Assembly: GCA_904501915.1 (NCBI GenBank) | Contig: CAJGCV010000009.1 | Span: 1-32,979, forward strand | Origin: an uncultured Akkermansia sp. | GTDB taxonomy: Bacteria; Verrucomicrobiota; Verrucomicrobiia; Verrucomicrobiales; Akkermansiaceae | DNA: 32,979 nt | Reading direction: 5' to 3' | Part shown: positions 5,854 to 14,200 of the stretch, one piece after another | Layout: every line of letters begins with the position of its first letter | Position numbering within the stretch: the stretch's first letter is position 1 | Notes under the pieces: generated by a model | The model's database searches: none | Told to the model about the DNA's origin: nothing | What the model saw: only the letters and a program-made list of their open reading frames with translations | Position numbers and translations under genes: made by a program

Positions 5854-6992
5854 AGTTCGGAATGATCAGTAGCGGTTTGAGAATCTTTTTCGGCGAGTTG
5901 TTGCCAGTATTGGGCCGTGCGGGCGCACCGGGGCACACCGATGCCTTTTTCATAGCAGGCGGCCAGTGCCCACCGGGCGAGGTTGCACCCCAGGTTTGCG
6001 GAGCGGGTATACCAGCGCACGGCCAGCTCCGCATTCTGCGGCAGGCCTTCACCACTCTGGTACAGCTGCCCCACGTAATACTGCGCCAGAGCATCACCCA
6101 GGTGGGCAGCTTTCTGAAACCACGCTGCCGCCCGTTCTGTATTCTTCTCTATTCCCTGGCCCTCCAGCAGACACCAGCCCATATTGAACATGCCATCCAC
6201 ATACCCCTGGGAGGCAGATTTTTCATACCACGCCACCGCCTGGGTCAAATCCAGCGGCACACCGGCAGCGGTGGAATAGCAGACACCCAGCGCACATTGC
6301 GCCGCAGCATGCCCCTGCTCTGCCGCAGCGCGGAACCACGCTGCCGCTTCAGCCTTGCGGGATGCCGCCCCGCAGCACTGCAACCCTGCCTCATAGGCAG
6401 CCAGTGCGTAATAGGAAGCGGCCTGCTCCAGCCCCTGCCGGGTGGCGGCTTCATACCAACAGGCGGCCTGCGCCCAGGATTGCGGCGCGTGCAGCCCCCG
6501 TTCATACGCCACGCCGAGCACAAATGCGGCATCAGCGCTGGTCTGCGCCTGTTCTTGCAGAGTCTGCATGCCGCGGGGTTCCATATGGCGCAGCAACGCT
6601 TCGGCGAAAGGGAAACTCATCTGCACACCCGCCAGATGCCCCACGCACTCGGGGCGGTTGCGGGCCATGGATATCAGCTGCACCAGTGCCTCCTCATGCC
6701 CTTTTGCCAGATTCACCAGCGCGCGCCGTGAGCCCTCATCACGCCCCAGCAGAGTCTGCAGTTCCTCCGCAGCATGCGAATGCTCTGCCGCACGCTGCAC
6801 GAGCTCAAGCAGCGCGGCAGAATCTCCCCCGCCGGCGGCACGCTCTGCCAGTTTCTGCGGGGTGGGAGAAAGAGTCAGCCATCCCCAGGAAATTCCCACC
6901 GGCACCATGACCACCAGCAGCAACACCTGCGCCACGACCCTTGCGGCGCGGCGGGGTGGAATTGCCTCGTGTTCTTTATGCGGGAGCGGCAT
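5850..6992 (-). CDS. Sel1-like repeat membrane protein
   Basis: The 380-residue product has a basic N-terminus and one membrane helix (residues about 20-42, VVAQVLLLVVMVPVGISWGWL), then an array of about six Sel1-like (TPR-type) repeats from residue 150 on, seen as AAAQCALGVCYSTAAGV, GMFNMGWCLLEGQGI, AQYYVGQLYQSGEGLP and ARWALAACYEKGIGVP, each followed by A-WY-KSA or A-WFQKAA. Such repeats act as scaffolds for protein partners. The single helix places the repeats outside the cytoplasm or anchored to the membrane. A promoter with a short leader lies at 7010-7038, divergent from the ABC-F gene. The downstream lipoprotein is coupled by a 4-bp overlap. Confidence 0.88.
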   Translation of the reverse strand: MPLPHKEHEAIPPRRAARVVAQVLLLVVMVPVGISWGWLTLSPTPQKLAERAAGGGDSAALLELVQRAAEHSHAAEELQTLLGRDEGSRRALVNLAKGHEEALVQLISMARNRPECVGHLAGVQMSFPFAEALLRHMEPRGMQTLQEQAQTSADAAFVLGVAYERGLHAPQSWAQAACWYEAATRQGLEQAASYYALAAYEAGLQCCGAASRKAEAAAWFRAAAEQGHAAAQCALGVCYSTAAGVPLDLTQAVAWYEKSASQGYVDGMFNMGWCLLEGQGIEKNTERAAAWFQKAAHLGDALAQYYVGQLYQSGEGLPQNAELAVRWYTRSANLGCNLARWALAACYEKGIGVPRCARTAQYWQQLAEKDSQTATDHSEL

Positions 6993-7009
6993 CTGATGTA
7001 CTGCCCGCC

Positions 7010-7038
7010 ATTCTACCCCCTAAACCCGCGCGGAGCAA
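7010..7038 (-). promoter_or_regulatory. Promoter of the Sel1-lipoprotein operon
   Basis: On the minus strand: TTGCTC (7038-7033), 17-nt spacer, TAGAAT (7015-7010). The ATG at 6992 lies 17 bases past the -10 box, giving a leader of about 10 nt. It diverges from the ABC-F promoter. Confidence 0.6.
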
Positions 7039-7089
7039 GCAAAAAAGCCCTGCGATTCCCCGTGCATTGGTTAAATTATCGGAAATCAT

Positions 7090-7117
7090 TTGCCTTTTAG
7101 CGGAAATGGTGTATACT
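7090..7117 (+). promoter_or_regulatory. Promoter of the ABC-F gene
   Basis: TTGCCT (7090-7095), 16-nt spacer, TATACT (7112-7117). The ATG at 7127 follows nine bases after the -10 box, so the predicted leader is only a few bases long. Confidence 0.65.
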
Positions 7118-7126
7118 TGCCGCGCC

Positions 7127-8731
7127 ATGCTGACCATCAAGAAACTCACCAAAGCACACGCCGGCCGCACTCTGTTCTTCGAGACCGAGCTGGTTGTCAA
7201 CTGGGGCGAGCGCATTGCGCTGGTAGGACCCAACGGAGCGGGAAAATCCACCCTGTTCCGCATGATTCGCGGCGATGATACGCCGGATGAAGGTCAGATT
7301 GTCATGGACGATTATGCCGTGGTAGGCTACCTGCAGCAGGAAGCCGGCGACCCCACCGACCGCACCGTGCTCGAAATTGCCATGAGCACCACTCCGGAAA
7401 TGGGTGATGCCATCCGCACGCTGCGCGAATGCGAAGCCAGGGGCGATAACGCCAGCGATGAGTATGCCGCCGCCATGGATACCTTTATTTCCCACGACGG
7501 CTACCAGATTGAGCCCAAGGCGAAGAAGATTCTGAAGGGGCTTGCCTTCAAGGACGAGGATTTCCACCGCCCGGCGCGCGAGATGAGCGGCGGCTGGGTG
7601 ATGCGCGCCCACATGGCGCAGCTGCTCACCGCCGAGCCCGACCTGCTCATGCTCGACGAGCCCACCAACCACCTGGATCTGATGAGTCTGCTGTGGTTCC
7701 AGCGCTACCTCATGAACTACCCGGGGGCCATCTTCATGATTTCGCACGACCGCGATTTCATGGACTCACTCGTGGAAACCGTGTACGACATCGAAAACGG
7801 CGAGCTGGTGCGCTACACCGGCAACTACACCCGATTCCTGGAGCTCAAGGAACAACGCTATGAGCTCGTACTGGCTGCCTGGCGCAACCAGCAGCGCGAA
7901 ATTGCCCACATCGAATCCTTCATTGAGCGTTTCCGCTCGGTGGCATCCAAGGCCTCGCAGGTGCAGAGCCGCATCAAGCAGCTCGAGAAAATGCGCCGCA
8001 TCGAAAAACCCCGCCAGAGCCGCCGCGTGTTCAAATTCATCTTCCCGCAGCCGCCGCGCAGCATGCAGAAGGTGCTGGAGCTGGAGAAAGTGGGCCAGAG
8101 CTACGGCGAGAAGCGCATTTACAAGAACCTCGACCTCCTCATCGAACGCGGCGACCGCATTGTGCTCGTAGGGCCGAACGGTGCGGGCAAATCCACCCTG
8201 CTCAAGATTCTCGCCGGTGTCATCCCCATCGACGAAGGGCAGCGCGTGCTCGGCACCACCACCCGCATCGGCTATTTCTCCCAGATGCGCTCCGAAAACC
8301 TTACGCCCAACTTCACCGTGCTCGAGGAAATCATGAAAGCAGACCCCGAACTGCGTGAGGAAGAAGCCCGCGCCGTGCTCGGTTCTTTCATGTTCCGCAA
8401 GCTCGACTGCGAGAAACGCGTGGAAGTGCTTTCCGGTGGTGAGAAATCGCGCCTCAGCCTGGTGAAATTCCTGGTGAACCCGCCCAACCTCCTGCTCATG
8501 GACGAGCCGACCACCCACCTCGATTTGATGAGTGTGGAGGCACTTTCACAGGCACTGAAGCGCTATGAAGGCACGCTGGTATTCATTTCGCACGATGTGC
8601 ACTTCATCCGCTCCCTCGCCGAGAAAACGCTGCACATCAACCACGGCACCGTCACCCCCTACGCCGGAGGCTACGATTATTATCTGGAAAAATCCGGGCT
8701 GATGGATAACCCGGATGCCATGGACCAGTGA
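7127..8731 (+). CDS. ABC-F family ATPase (ribosome-associated type)
   Basis: The 534-residue product has two ATP-binding cassettes in one chain and no membrane segments, the ABC-F layout. Walker A motifs GPNGAGKST are at residues 34-42 and 349-357. The signature sequences are MSGGW (first) and LSGGEKSRL (second). Walker B motifs LLMLDEPTNHLDL and LLLMDEPTTHLDL carry the Asp-Glu pairs at 177-178 and 459-460, each followed by ISHD. Between the cassettes lies the charged linker (REIAHIESFIERFR, SRIKQLEKMRRIEKP) that in EttA/Uup-type proteins reaches the ribosomal E-site. Family members act on stalled or early-elongating ribosomes or give antibiotic protection; which applies here cannot be told. 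ATG 7127 is set by the promoter and by the conserved N-terminus. Confidence 0.93.
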   Translation: MLTIKKLTKAHAGRTLFFETELVVNWGERIALVGPNGAGKSTLFRMIRGDDTPDEGQIVMDDYAVVGYLQQEAGDPTDRTVLEIAMSTTPEMGDAIRTLRECEARGDNASDEYAAAMDTFISHDGYQIEPKAKKILKGLAFKDEDFHRPAREMSGGWVMRAHMAQLLTAEPDLLMLDEPTNHLDLMSLLWFQRYLMNYPGAIFMISHDRDFMDSLVETVYDIENGELVRYTGNYTRFLELKEQRYELVLAAWRNQQREIAHIESFIERFRSVASKASQVQSRIKQLEKMRRIEKPRQSRRVFKFIFPQPPRSMQKVLELEKVGQSYGEKRIYKNLDLLIERGDRIVLVGPNGAGKSTLLKILAGVIPIDEGQRVLGTTTRIGYFSQMRSENLTPNFTVLEEIMKADPELREEEARAVLGSFMFRKLDCEKRVEVLSGGEKSRLSLVKFLVNPPNLLLMDEPTTHLDLMSVEALSQALKRYEGTLVFISHDVHFIRSLAEKTLHINHGTVTPYAGGYDYYLEKSGLMDNPDAMDQ

Positions 8732-8732
8732 G

Positions 8733-8918
8733 TCCGCCGCAGGCGGATATCGTCGCGGCTCCGCCGCGATATCGTCTGCGCAGCAGATATCGTCCTGCCG
8801 GAACGGCAGGATATCGTTCCCGTTTACGGCAACGCTTATCCCCTTTCCCATTCATTGGGAAACATGAAACCTCAGCATAACCGGAAAACGATATCCTCCC
8901 GTTGGTCGGACGGGAGGA
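8733..8918. repeat. Stem-loop array B (linker TATCG, last unit inverted)
   Basis: Stem-loops at 8733-8747 (TCCGCC, loop GCA), 8753-8769 (TCGCGGC, loop TCC), 8775-8787 (TCTGC, loop GCA) and 8793-8811 (TCCTGCCG, loop GAA) are separated exactly by TATCG, the reverse complement of the CGATA linker in the array at 321-418. A last unit at 8894-8918 (TCCTCCCGT / ACGGGAGGA) is preceded by CGATA, i.e. in opposite orientation. The 72 bp between them contain one more stem TCCCA/TGGGA. The array starts two bases after the ABC-F stop codon and ends 22 bp before the 3' end of a convergent gene. Confidence 0.85.
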
Positions 8919-8939
8919 GACAAATCCCCTTACCTGAAA

Positions 8940-9374
8940 TCACAAGGTCAGCAACGTCACAAGAGCCCGTATCAGGTAATAAGCGGGCACGCCGATTGCC
9001 ACCAGCACCAGAAGGGACTGCAACACCTTCTTACGCGTCCAACGCCCCTTCCCTTTCTTCAATTCCTTGAGCACATGCAACAAAGACGGGATATATAACA
9101 GCATCAAGGAAAACAAAACGGCAAGTATCAGCCCCACATACACCACCCCCGATATTGCTCCCGGCGTAACAATATCATAGGTCAGCACACCGAAAAGCAC
9201 CAGGAGCACGAGGAAGCTCAACACAAGCAGCGCATAAATCACCGGGTGCTGACGAATCTGGATTTTGCGATACTTATCCACGTAGACCATGCCATCCTTT
9301 CCCGGCAGAATATGATTGTGAAAAAACACACCGGCCAGAAACACCATGAGGAAGATAAAGAATACCTCTAACAT
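8940..9374 (-). CDS. Small multi-pass membrane protein, unknown function
   Basis: The 144-residue product has an N-terminal hydrophobic segment (MLEVFFIFLMVFLAGVFF), a short polar loop (KDGMVYVDKYRKIQIRQHP), two central segments (ALLVLSFLVLLVLFGVL and VVYVGLILAVLFSLMLLY), a basic stretch (KELKKGKGRWTRKKV) and a last segment (VLVAIGVPAYYLIRAL). I do not recognise a family; a holin-like role is possible given the phage-type operon next to it but nothing proves it. It has its own promoter (9381-9408) with a leaderless layout, and a terminator separates it from the phage-type operon. The start is the only ATG in frame before the hydrophobic segment. Confidence 0.7.
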   Translation of the reverse strand: MLEVFFIFLMVFLAGVFFHNHILPGKDGMVYVDKYRKIQIRQHPVIYALLVLSFLVLLVLFGVLTYDIVTPGAISGVVYVGLILAVLFSLMLLYIPSLLHVLKELKKGKGRWTRKKVLQSLLVLVAIGVPAYYLIRALVTLLTL

Positions 9375-9380
9375 GGACTC

Positions 9381-9408
9381 ATTATAGCTAGTGTACCCGA
9401 ACCTGCAA
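9381..9408 (-). promoter_or_regulatory. Promoter with perfect -10 box, leaderless layout
   Basis: On the minus strand: TTGCAG (9408-9403), 16-nt spacer, TATAAT (9386-9381), then six bases and the ATG at 9374. Transcription should begin at the start codon itself. Confidence 0.7.
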
Positions 9409-9410
9409 GC

Positions 9411-9444
9411 TAAAACGGGCCTGGTGATTGTGCACCAGGCCCGT
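9411..9444 (-). terminator. Strong terminator of the phage-type operon
   Basis: A perfect 12-bp stem ACGGGCCTGGTG / CACCAGGCCCGT (9415-9426 and 9433-9444) with a 6-nt loop. In minus-strand reading it runs into TTTTA. It lies eight bases after the stop of the 42-residue gene. Confidence 0.85.
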
Positions 9445-9451
9445 TGGTTAT

Positions 9452-9580
9452 TCAGAGCAATCCTGCAGCAGCGGCAGCGCCGATAATGGCGCCGGCGATG
9501 AGTTTGGCCCAGGATTCCTTGATACCCCAACCGGTCAGCAGACCGGTCAGCCAGTTGTGTTGTGTATTGTGCGTATTCAT
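9452..9580 (-). CDS. 42-residue hydrophobic peptide in the phage-type operon
   Basis: The reading frame gives MNTHNTQHNWLTGLLTGWG followed by IKESWAKLIAGAIIGAAAAA and GLL. The polar N-terminus and Ala/Gly-rich hydrophobic tail fit a single small membrane helix. It begins 15 bp after the terminase stop and ends just before the strong terminator, so it is the last gene of the operon. Size and place resemble small lysis or membrane peptides in phage late operons and the tiny membrane peptides of Bacteroidota mobile elements, but no family can be named. No Shine-Dalgarno is visible. Confidence 0.6.
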   Translation of the reverse strand: MNTHNTQHNWLTGLLTGWGIKESWAKLIAGAIIGAAAAAGLL

Positions 9581-9595
9581 AGGGGAAATGATTCA

Positions 9596-11218
9596 TCACA
9601 TGCGCGCGCGGCGGGGAGTGAGCCGCAGCTGCACCGGGTAGACCATGCCGTGGCTGAGCGCTTCGGCAAACATGCGTGCGGCATCTGCCGAGTGCGAGGA
9701 AGCATCGTGCACCGGAGTTTCGCGATACGTACCGGAAGCGCCGGCGGGGGCGGTGCGGTACATTTCCAGGCAGCTGAGACCGGAAGGTTCTTTTTCCCCG
9801 CGCGGGTTGACGCGCTGCTGCAGGGTGTCGCGGTGGAACCAGCTGTGCGCCAGTATACCGCGCAGAGAATTGATGCCGCGCCAGATATCCGGAGTACGCG
9901 GCACCACCCTCACCGTGCAGATTCCCTCCCGCGCCAGGCTTTCCACATACGAATGCCCGTGGGGGTCGCGGTGGGCGGCATCGTGCGGCAGGAAATGAGC
10001 GGCAATGTGGCCATAACACTGCTCCCACTCGCGGATTTTGCCGGCGAAATGCTCCAGCGGCAGCTGGTTGGCCGCATAGTGATTCAGCCAGTACACATTG
10101 CCGCCGTAGTTCTGCACCAGCCAGATGGCCGTATGGTCGCTGAGCCCGAGGTCCCAGGCGGTGTAGAGCGGCTCCTGCGGATTGTAGTCAAACGGGCAGC
10201 CTATGCGCCCATTCTCGCGAAGGCGGGCAATCTGCGCACCGTAGATGGCTCCATCGTTGCCGGTGGCAAAGGCTTCATCCGGAGTGGAGGGGTATTCCTG
10301 CCGCATGGCGGCGCCCATGGTACGCTCCATGCGGGCATACCAGAGCTTCTGCGCGTGGGTAAGCTGCACCCCGCACTCGCGCTCCAGCTTCTCGAAATAG
10401 GCCGCCTGGGCATCGGACCACCCGGCGCGGCCCTGCAAGGCGTAGTCCGGGTTATCGAACCAGCTCATGAAAAAGAAGCGGAAATCGAGCGGCGAAAGTT
10501 CCTCTTTGGCGGCATTTTCCATGGCCTGCGAGGTCATTTCGTAATTCACGCCGTAGCGCCCGCCCTCGTGTGTACTTTCCAGGATGATGGTCCCCTCTAC
10601 CGGAACCGTGTTGATAGCCCCGGTGCGGATTTCGCGGGCGCGCCATGGCGCATGCACCGAAACATGTGCCAGCTCGCTCACATGCAGCAGCTGCAGAGTA
10701 CCGCCGCGCAGGGTGGTCCCCAGGCGTATATCGCTGCCATTGGCAAAGGCGAGCCGCCCGCGTGCATCTGCCGCAGGGTGCCAGGCGCCCTTTTTCACCA
10801 TGCCGCTGTGCTGCTTGATGAGGTAACCCACGCAGGCGAGTGCCTGTTCCTCCTCTGAGGCATGCGGCGGCAGGTAATCGAGGTGTTCCCAGGCAAAGCG
10901 CACTTTCTCGAGCTTCTGCTCGGCATCCGGCAGGGTCTTATCGATGATACCGGCGTGGAAATTCGGAGTAAACAGGCAGCGGTCGAGCATGAGCATGGCC
11001 ACATAGGTGGAAATGCCCAGCTGGCGCGCCTTGAGCACCACGTTGCGGTGCCACATATTGTGATGCAGGCGAAGCTGCGCCGCATTGGGCGTGAACCGCT
11101 GCATGCGCCCGGCCTTGTTCTCAATCCAGTACAAATGGCTCAAACGCCAGAGGGGGTCCTCCAGACGCCGGCGGAATTGGGGGTCAATCGAGCTCAACAT
11201 CTTTGTGGTTTCTGTCAT
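9596..11218 (-). CDS. Phage terminase large subunit, apparently intact
   Basis: The 540-residue product carries both activities of a large terminase, the motor and nuclease that packages phage DNA. ATPase: KARQLGIST at about residues 63-71 (Walker A variant of podovirus-type terminases), Walker B-type LLHVSELAHV around 177-186, then WRAREIRTGAINTV and IILESTHEGG. Nuclease: YTAWDLGLSDHTAIW (Asp356), FLPHDAAH (Asp413) and HDASSHSADAAR (Asp512), the three acidic positions of the RNase-H-like fold. Length is normal, with no breaks. ATG 11218 overlaps the end of the giant gene by 35 bp; an ATG at 11200 is an alternative. No small terminase, portal or capsid gene is nearby, which is odd for a working phage. 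Confidence 0.9.
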   Translation of the reverse strand: MTETTKMLSSIDPQFRRRLEDPLWRLSHLYWIENKAGRMQRFTPNAAQLRLHHNMWHRNVVLKARQLGISTYVAMLMLDRCLFTPNFHAGIIDKTLPDAEQKLEKVRFAWEHLDYLPPHASEEEQALACVGYLIKQHSGMVKKGAWHPAADARGRLAFANGSDIRLGTTLRGGTLQLLHVSELAHVSVHAPWRAREIRTGAINTVPVEGTIILESTHEGGRYGVNYEMTSQAMENAAKEELSPLDFRFFFMSWFDNPDYALQGRAGWSDAQAAYFEKLERECGVQLTHAQKLWYARMERTMGAAMRQEYPSTPDEAFATGNDGAIYGAQIARLRENGRIGCPFDYNPQEPLYTAWDLGLSDHTAIWLVQNYGGNVYWLNHYAANQLPLEHFAGKIREWEQCYGHIAAHFLPHDAAHRDPHGHSYVESLAREGICTVRVVPRTPDIWRGINSLRGILAHSWFHRDTLQQRVNPRGEKEPSGLSCLEMYRTAPAGASGTYRETPVHDASSHSADAARMFAEALSHGMVYPVQLRLTPRRARM

Positions 11219-14200
11219 AGAATGCTTTAATGGTCTGCGGGGTCTTTTCCTCTTCCTTATAATGCTCGGGGTCAGGAGAAACCACACGGTTGATAATCTC
11301 GTGCACGGCTACGATATCGTCTTTGTCAGCGATGAGCTTCGTGCAGAAATTCACCAGTTTCGAGATATTTGCCTCCTTGTCCACCCCATATTCGGCCAAC
11401 AGGGAGAGACGGCACAATTCGCTGGTAAGCGCCTCTCCGCGAGTGAGCTTACGCGGGTCTTTCCTGGCGAGATAATATGGCAGGCGCGAATCCTGGAAAA
11501 TCTGCATGAACAGTTCCTTATTGTTGATGTTGCGCTCATTGCCATTTCTCCAAAGATACGGGAACGCACCGCGGGAGCGAATCAGGCGGTACAGGGATTC
11601 AAGCATGTACGCCTTGCGGATTCCCTTGTTGCTATCGTAGTCATAAGCTCGCTCCAGATTACTTCTGAAGGTGGGCAACGGGGTCAGCACATTGTGTATA
11701 TCCATATAATCGCGCGCCATGCGGTTCGGATACAGAGGTATGCCATCGGCCGTGTGAACCACATAGGGAGCACGCTGGGTCGGATGCCCGGAATCCGGTT
11801 CACCGGGCATGAGGCGTATCATCTGTTCCGGTTTCAGCTCTGAGCGGTAAACCGTTACATGCTTGAGGCTGGAAGAATCCAACTCACCAGGGCGGATGCC
11901 GCCCAGCTGCACACCGCAGACCGTCAGCTCACCGTTCTGCCCCGCCGCGCTGGCGATATCAGCCACGCGGGAGTAATAATCCACCAACGGCTCCAGCCCG
12001 GTTTCTACACTCCAGCTTTCATCCACTTGATGCGGGCGCTTGCCGGTCTTGCCGCCGTAGCGTTCCAGATTCCACCAGATGCCCTGTGCATCCACATAGG
12101 GGACCTGGGCCACGCTGCGGCGTAACTCAGACAGGATTCTGATAGCGGGCAGCACGCGTTCATCGTTCCGCAGGTTTTCGGGCAGTTCGGCATTATGTTC
12201 CATGGTATACCCGCATTCCAGGCTTTCCGCATCATACACACCTCTGTTACCCTTCTTAGTGTATACAGGGTCCACAATGTCAGCAGAGCGGATGGGCGCA
12301 AGCTTCATGCGATACAGGGCATCATCATCACGACGGGCCATACCATACGCACGGATTTCCGGGTAACGCTGCAGAACATCCTGCAGCTCAGAAAGCAATT
12401 CTTCCGTGGGGCGTTCACCGAAAAAGCCCGCAAGCTCGGTCGAGATAAGCCTGCGGTCCTGCACCGGCAGAAGCGGCCAGGCACGCTCCGGGGCTTCCAA
12501 CAGGTTCCAGAACGGCTGCCCCGCCGAGCGGAAGGGACGCTCTCCGCCCAAGGCAAAACACCAGCCTTGTTCGTAGCGCCGGGAGGGCTCCGGTTCAAAG
12601 GCATTTCTGAAATACCGCTCCAGGGGAATGGGGTTTTCCTTATTGTACTTCCGGTGCATGGCCTGAATGCGAGGAATCAGTTCCTTGACATCTTCCGCAG
12701 CCTGGCGGTTTGCTTTCAGGAAGCGTTCATGGCGGTCGGCCTTGATATCCGATGCGTTCCACTCGCTGAACGGGGTGGTGCAGAACCATTGTTTCACGGA
12801 ATCGGGTAACGGTGCGTTCTGCAAATCCGCCAGCATGTAAACGACATTGAGGCGGGACATGGCATCTGCCAGGCGGTTACACATGCCTATGTAGTCCCCA
12901 CCCAACCGGCGGTCTGACTGCTGGCGTCTGGCTCCGCGGCGCACTCTGCCTACAAACTGGCCGTCATCGATTCTACTCAGGAGACCGGGTGTTATCATCC
13001 TATCGTACTGATTCTGCGTCAGATACCCTTCCTCCAGCAGCAAATCTGCCACCTCGGCAGGAGATACCCAGCCGGAAGTCATCAACCGCCCCCAGTGAAC
13101 CTTGAAACTCATCTGCGCCAGGGAAAGCGGAGTCATCGGCATGTTGTGGCGCACCAGATAGCGGTCGGACTCACCCTCCAACACCTTGAAAGTAGAATCC
13201 AGGCGGCGGCCGCCATAATGAATCCAGTTCTTGACGTCTGTGGCAAACTCGAGCCCGGTGCGATACAGGGTGGCATCTCCCTTCCATAAGGCGCAAAGGT
13301 CACGTGTGGCGCTATTGCCCAGATGGTCGAAACCCAGGTAAGAATCTTGCAGCAGGGGGAACATCCTGCGGCGCTGGTAAACAAGCTTGTAGCCCTCATT
13401 CATCACGCGGGCGTGACTCAACTCATCGAACAGCTTGTTCTTGCCCATAGGCAGGAATGAGGTTTCCACGTTGCCCACAAGCGAATTCACCGCGTAGCCG
13501 GGGGCATCGAACCAGTGCGTATAACTGCCATCCGGCCGTTTCATGCGCCAGAGTTTCTTACCATCGCCACCAGGAGTACTTTCCAGCGTTCGCCCGGTAA
13601 GCTCGGAATACAGCTTGATTTTACTCTGATTCTTCATCAGCCGGTGGCGGTTATCACCCATTTCCGGCGTGGTATGTATCAGCAATTTCGGGTTCCAGAC
13701 AGAGAGGTCGAGTTTCTCGTTGAATTCACGCCGCAGCATATGCGTGTAAATCTCCTGCGGAGAATAGCCCATGGTCAGCGCATCCTGAAAATCACGCGTG
13801 TGGGGAATGACCTCCATGAGTGTTTCAGCACATGCGCGGATACCCAGAATGATGCGGTATGCCTCCAGCAGGTTCGGGTCATCCTGCCTGCTGGGGCGGT
13901 AAAACTTCTTACACGCTCGTTCATAGCAATTGAAGAACATCTCACGCTTGACCTTTCGGAACCAGAGCGGCTTATGGTGCGTATGATGCTGGCGGGAATC
14001 ATACAGGCCGCCAATGGTCTCGCACAAATCATCCAGCACCTGCTTGCGGGGTTCGCCCAGCAACCAACGGTGAATAGCCGCGCACAACTCACTGTGAATG
14101 CGGTATCTCCGGGCCTCAGTCTTAGCGCGGGCATCTTTCTCGCTCTTGTACGACCGGCGGAGACTATCCAAGGATTCCGTATTGAGCAGATAGCGGTATG

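Noticed and set aside
8733..8918. The stem-loop arrays as CRISPR.
   Set aside because: The constant part is only 5-7 bases and the variable parts are self-complementary; no cas genes are present.
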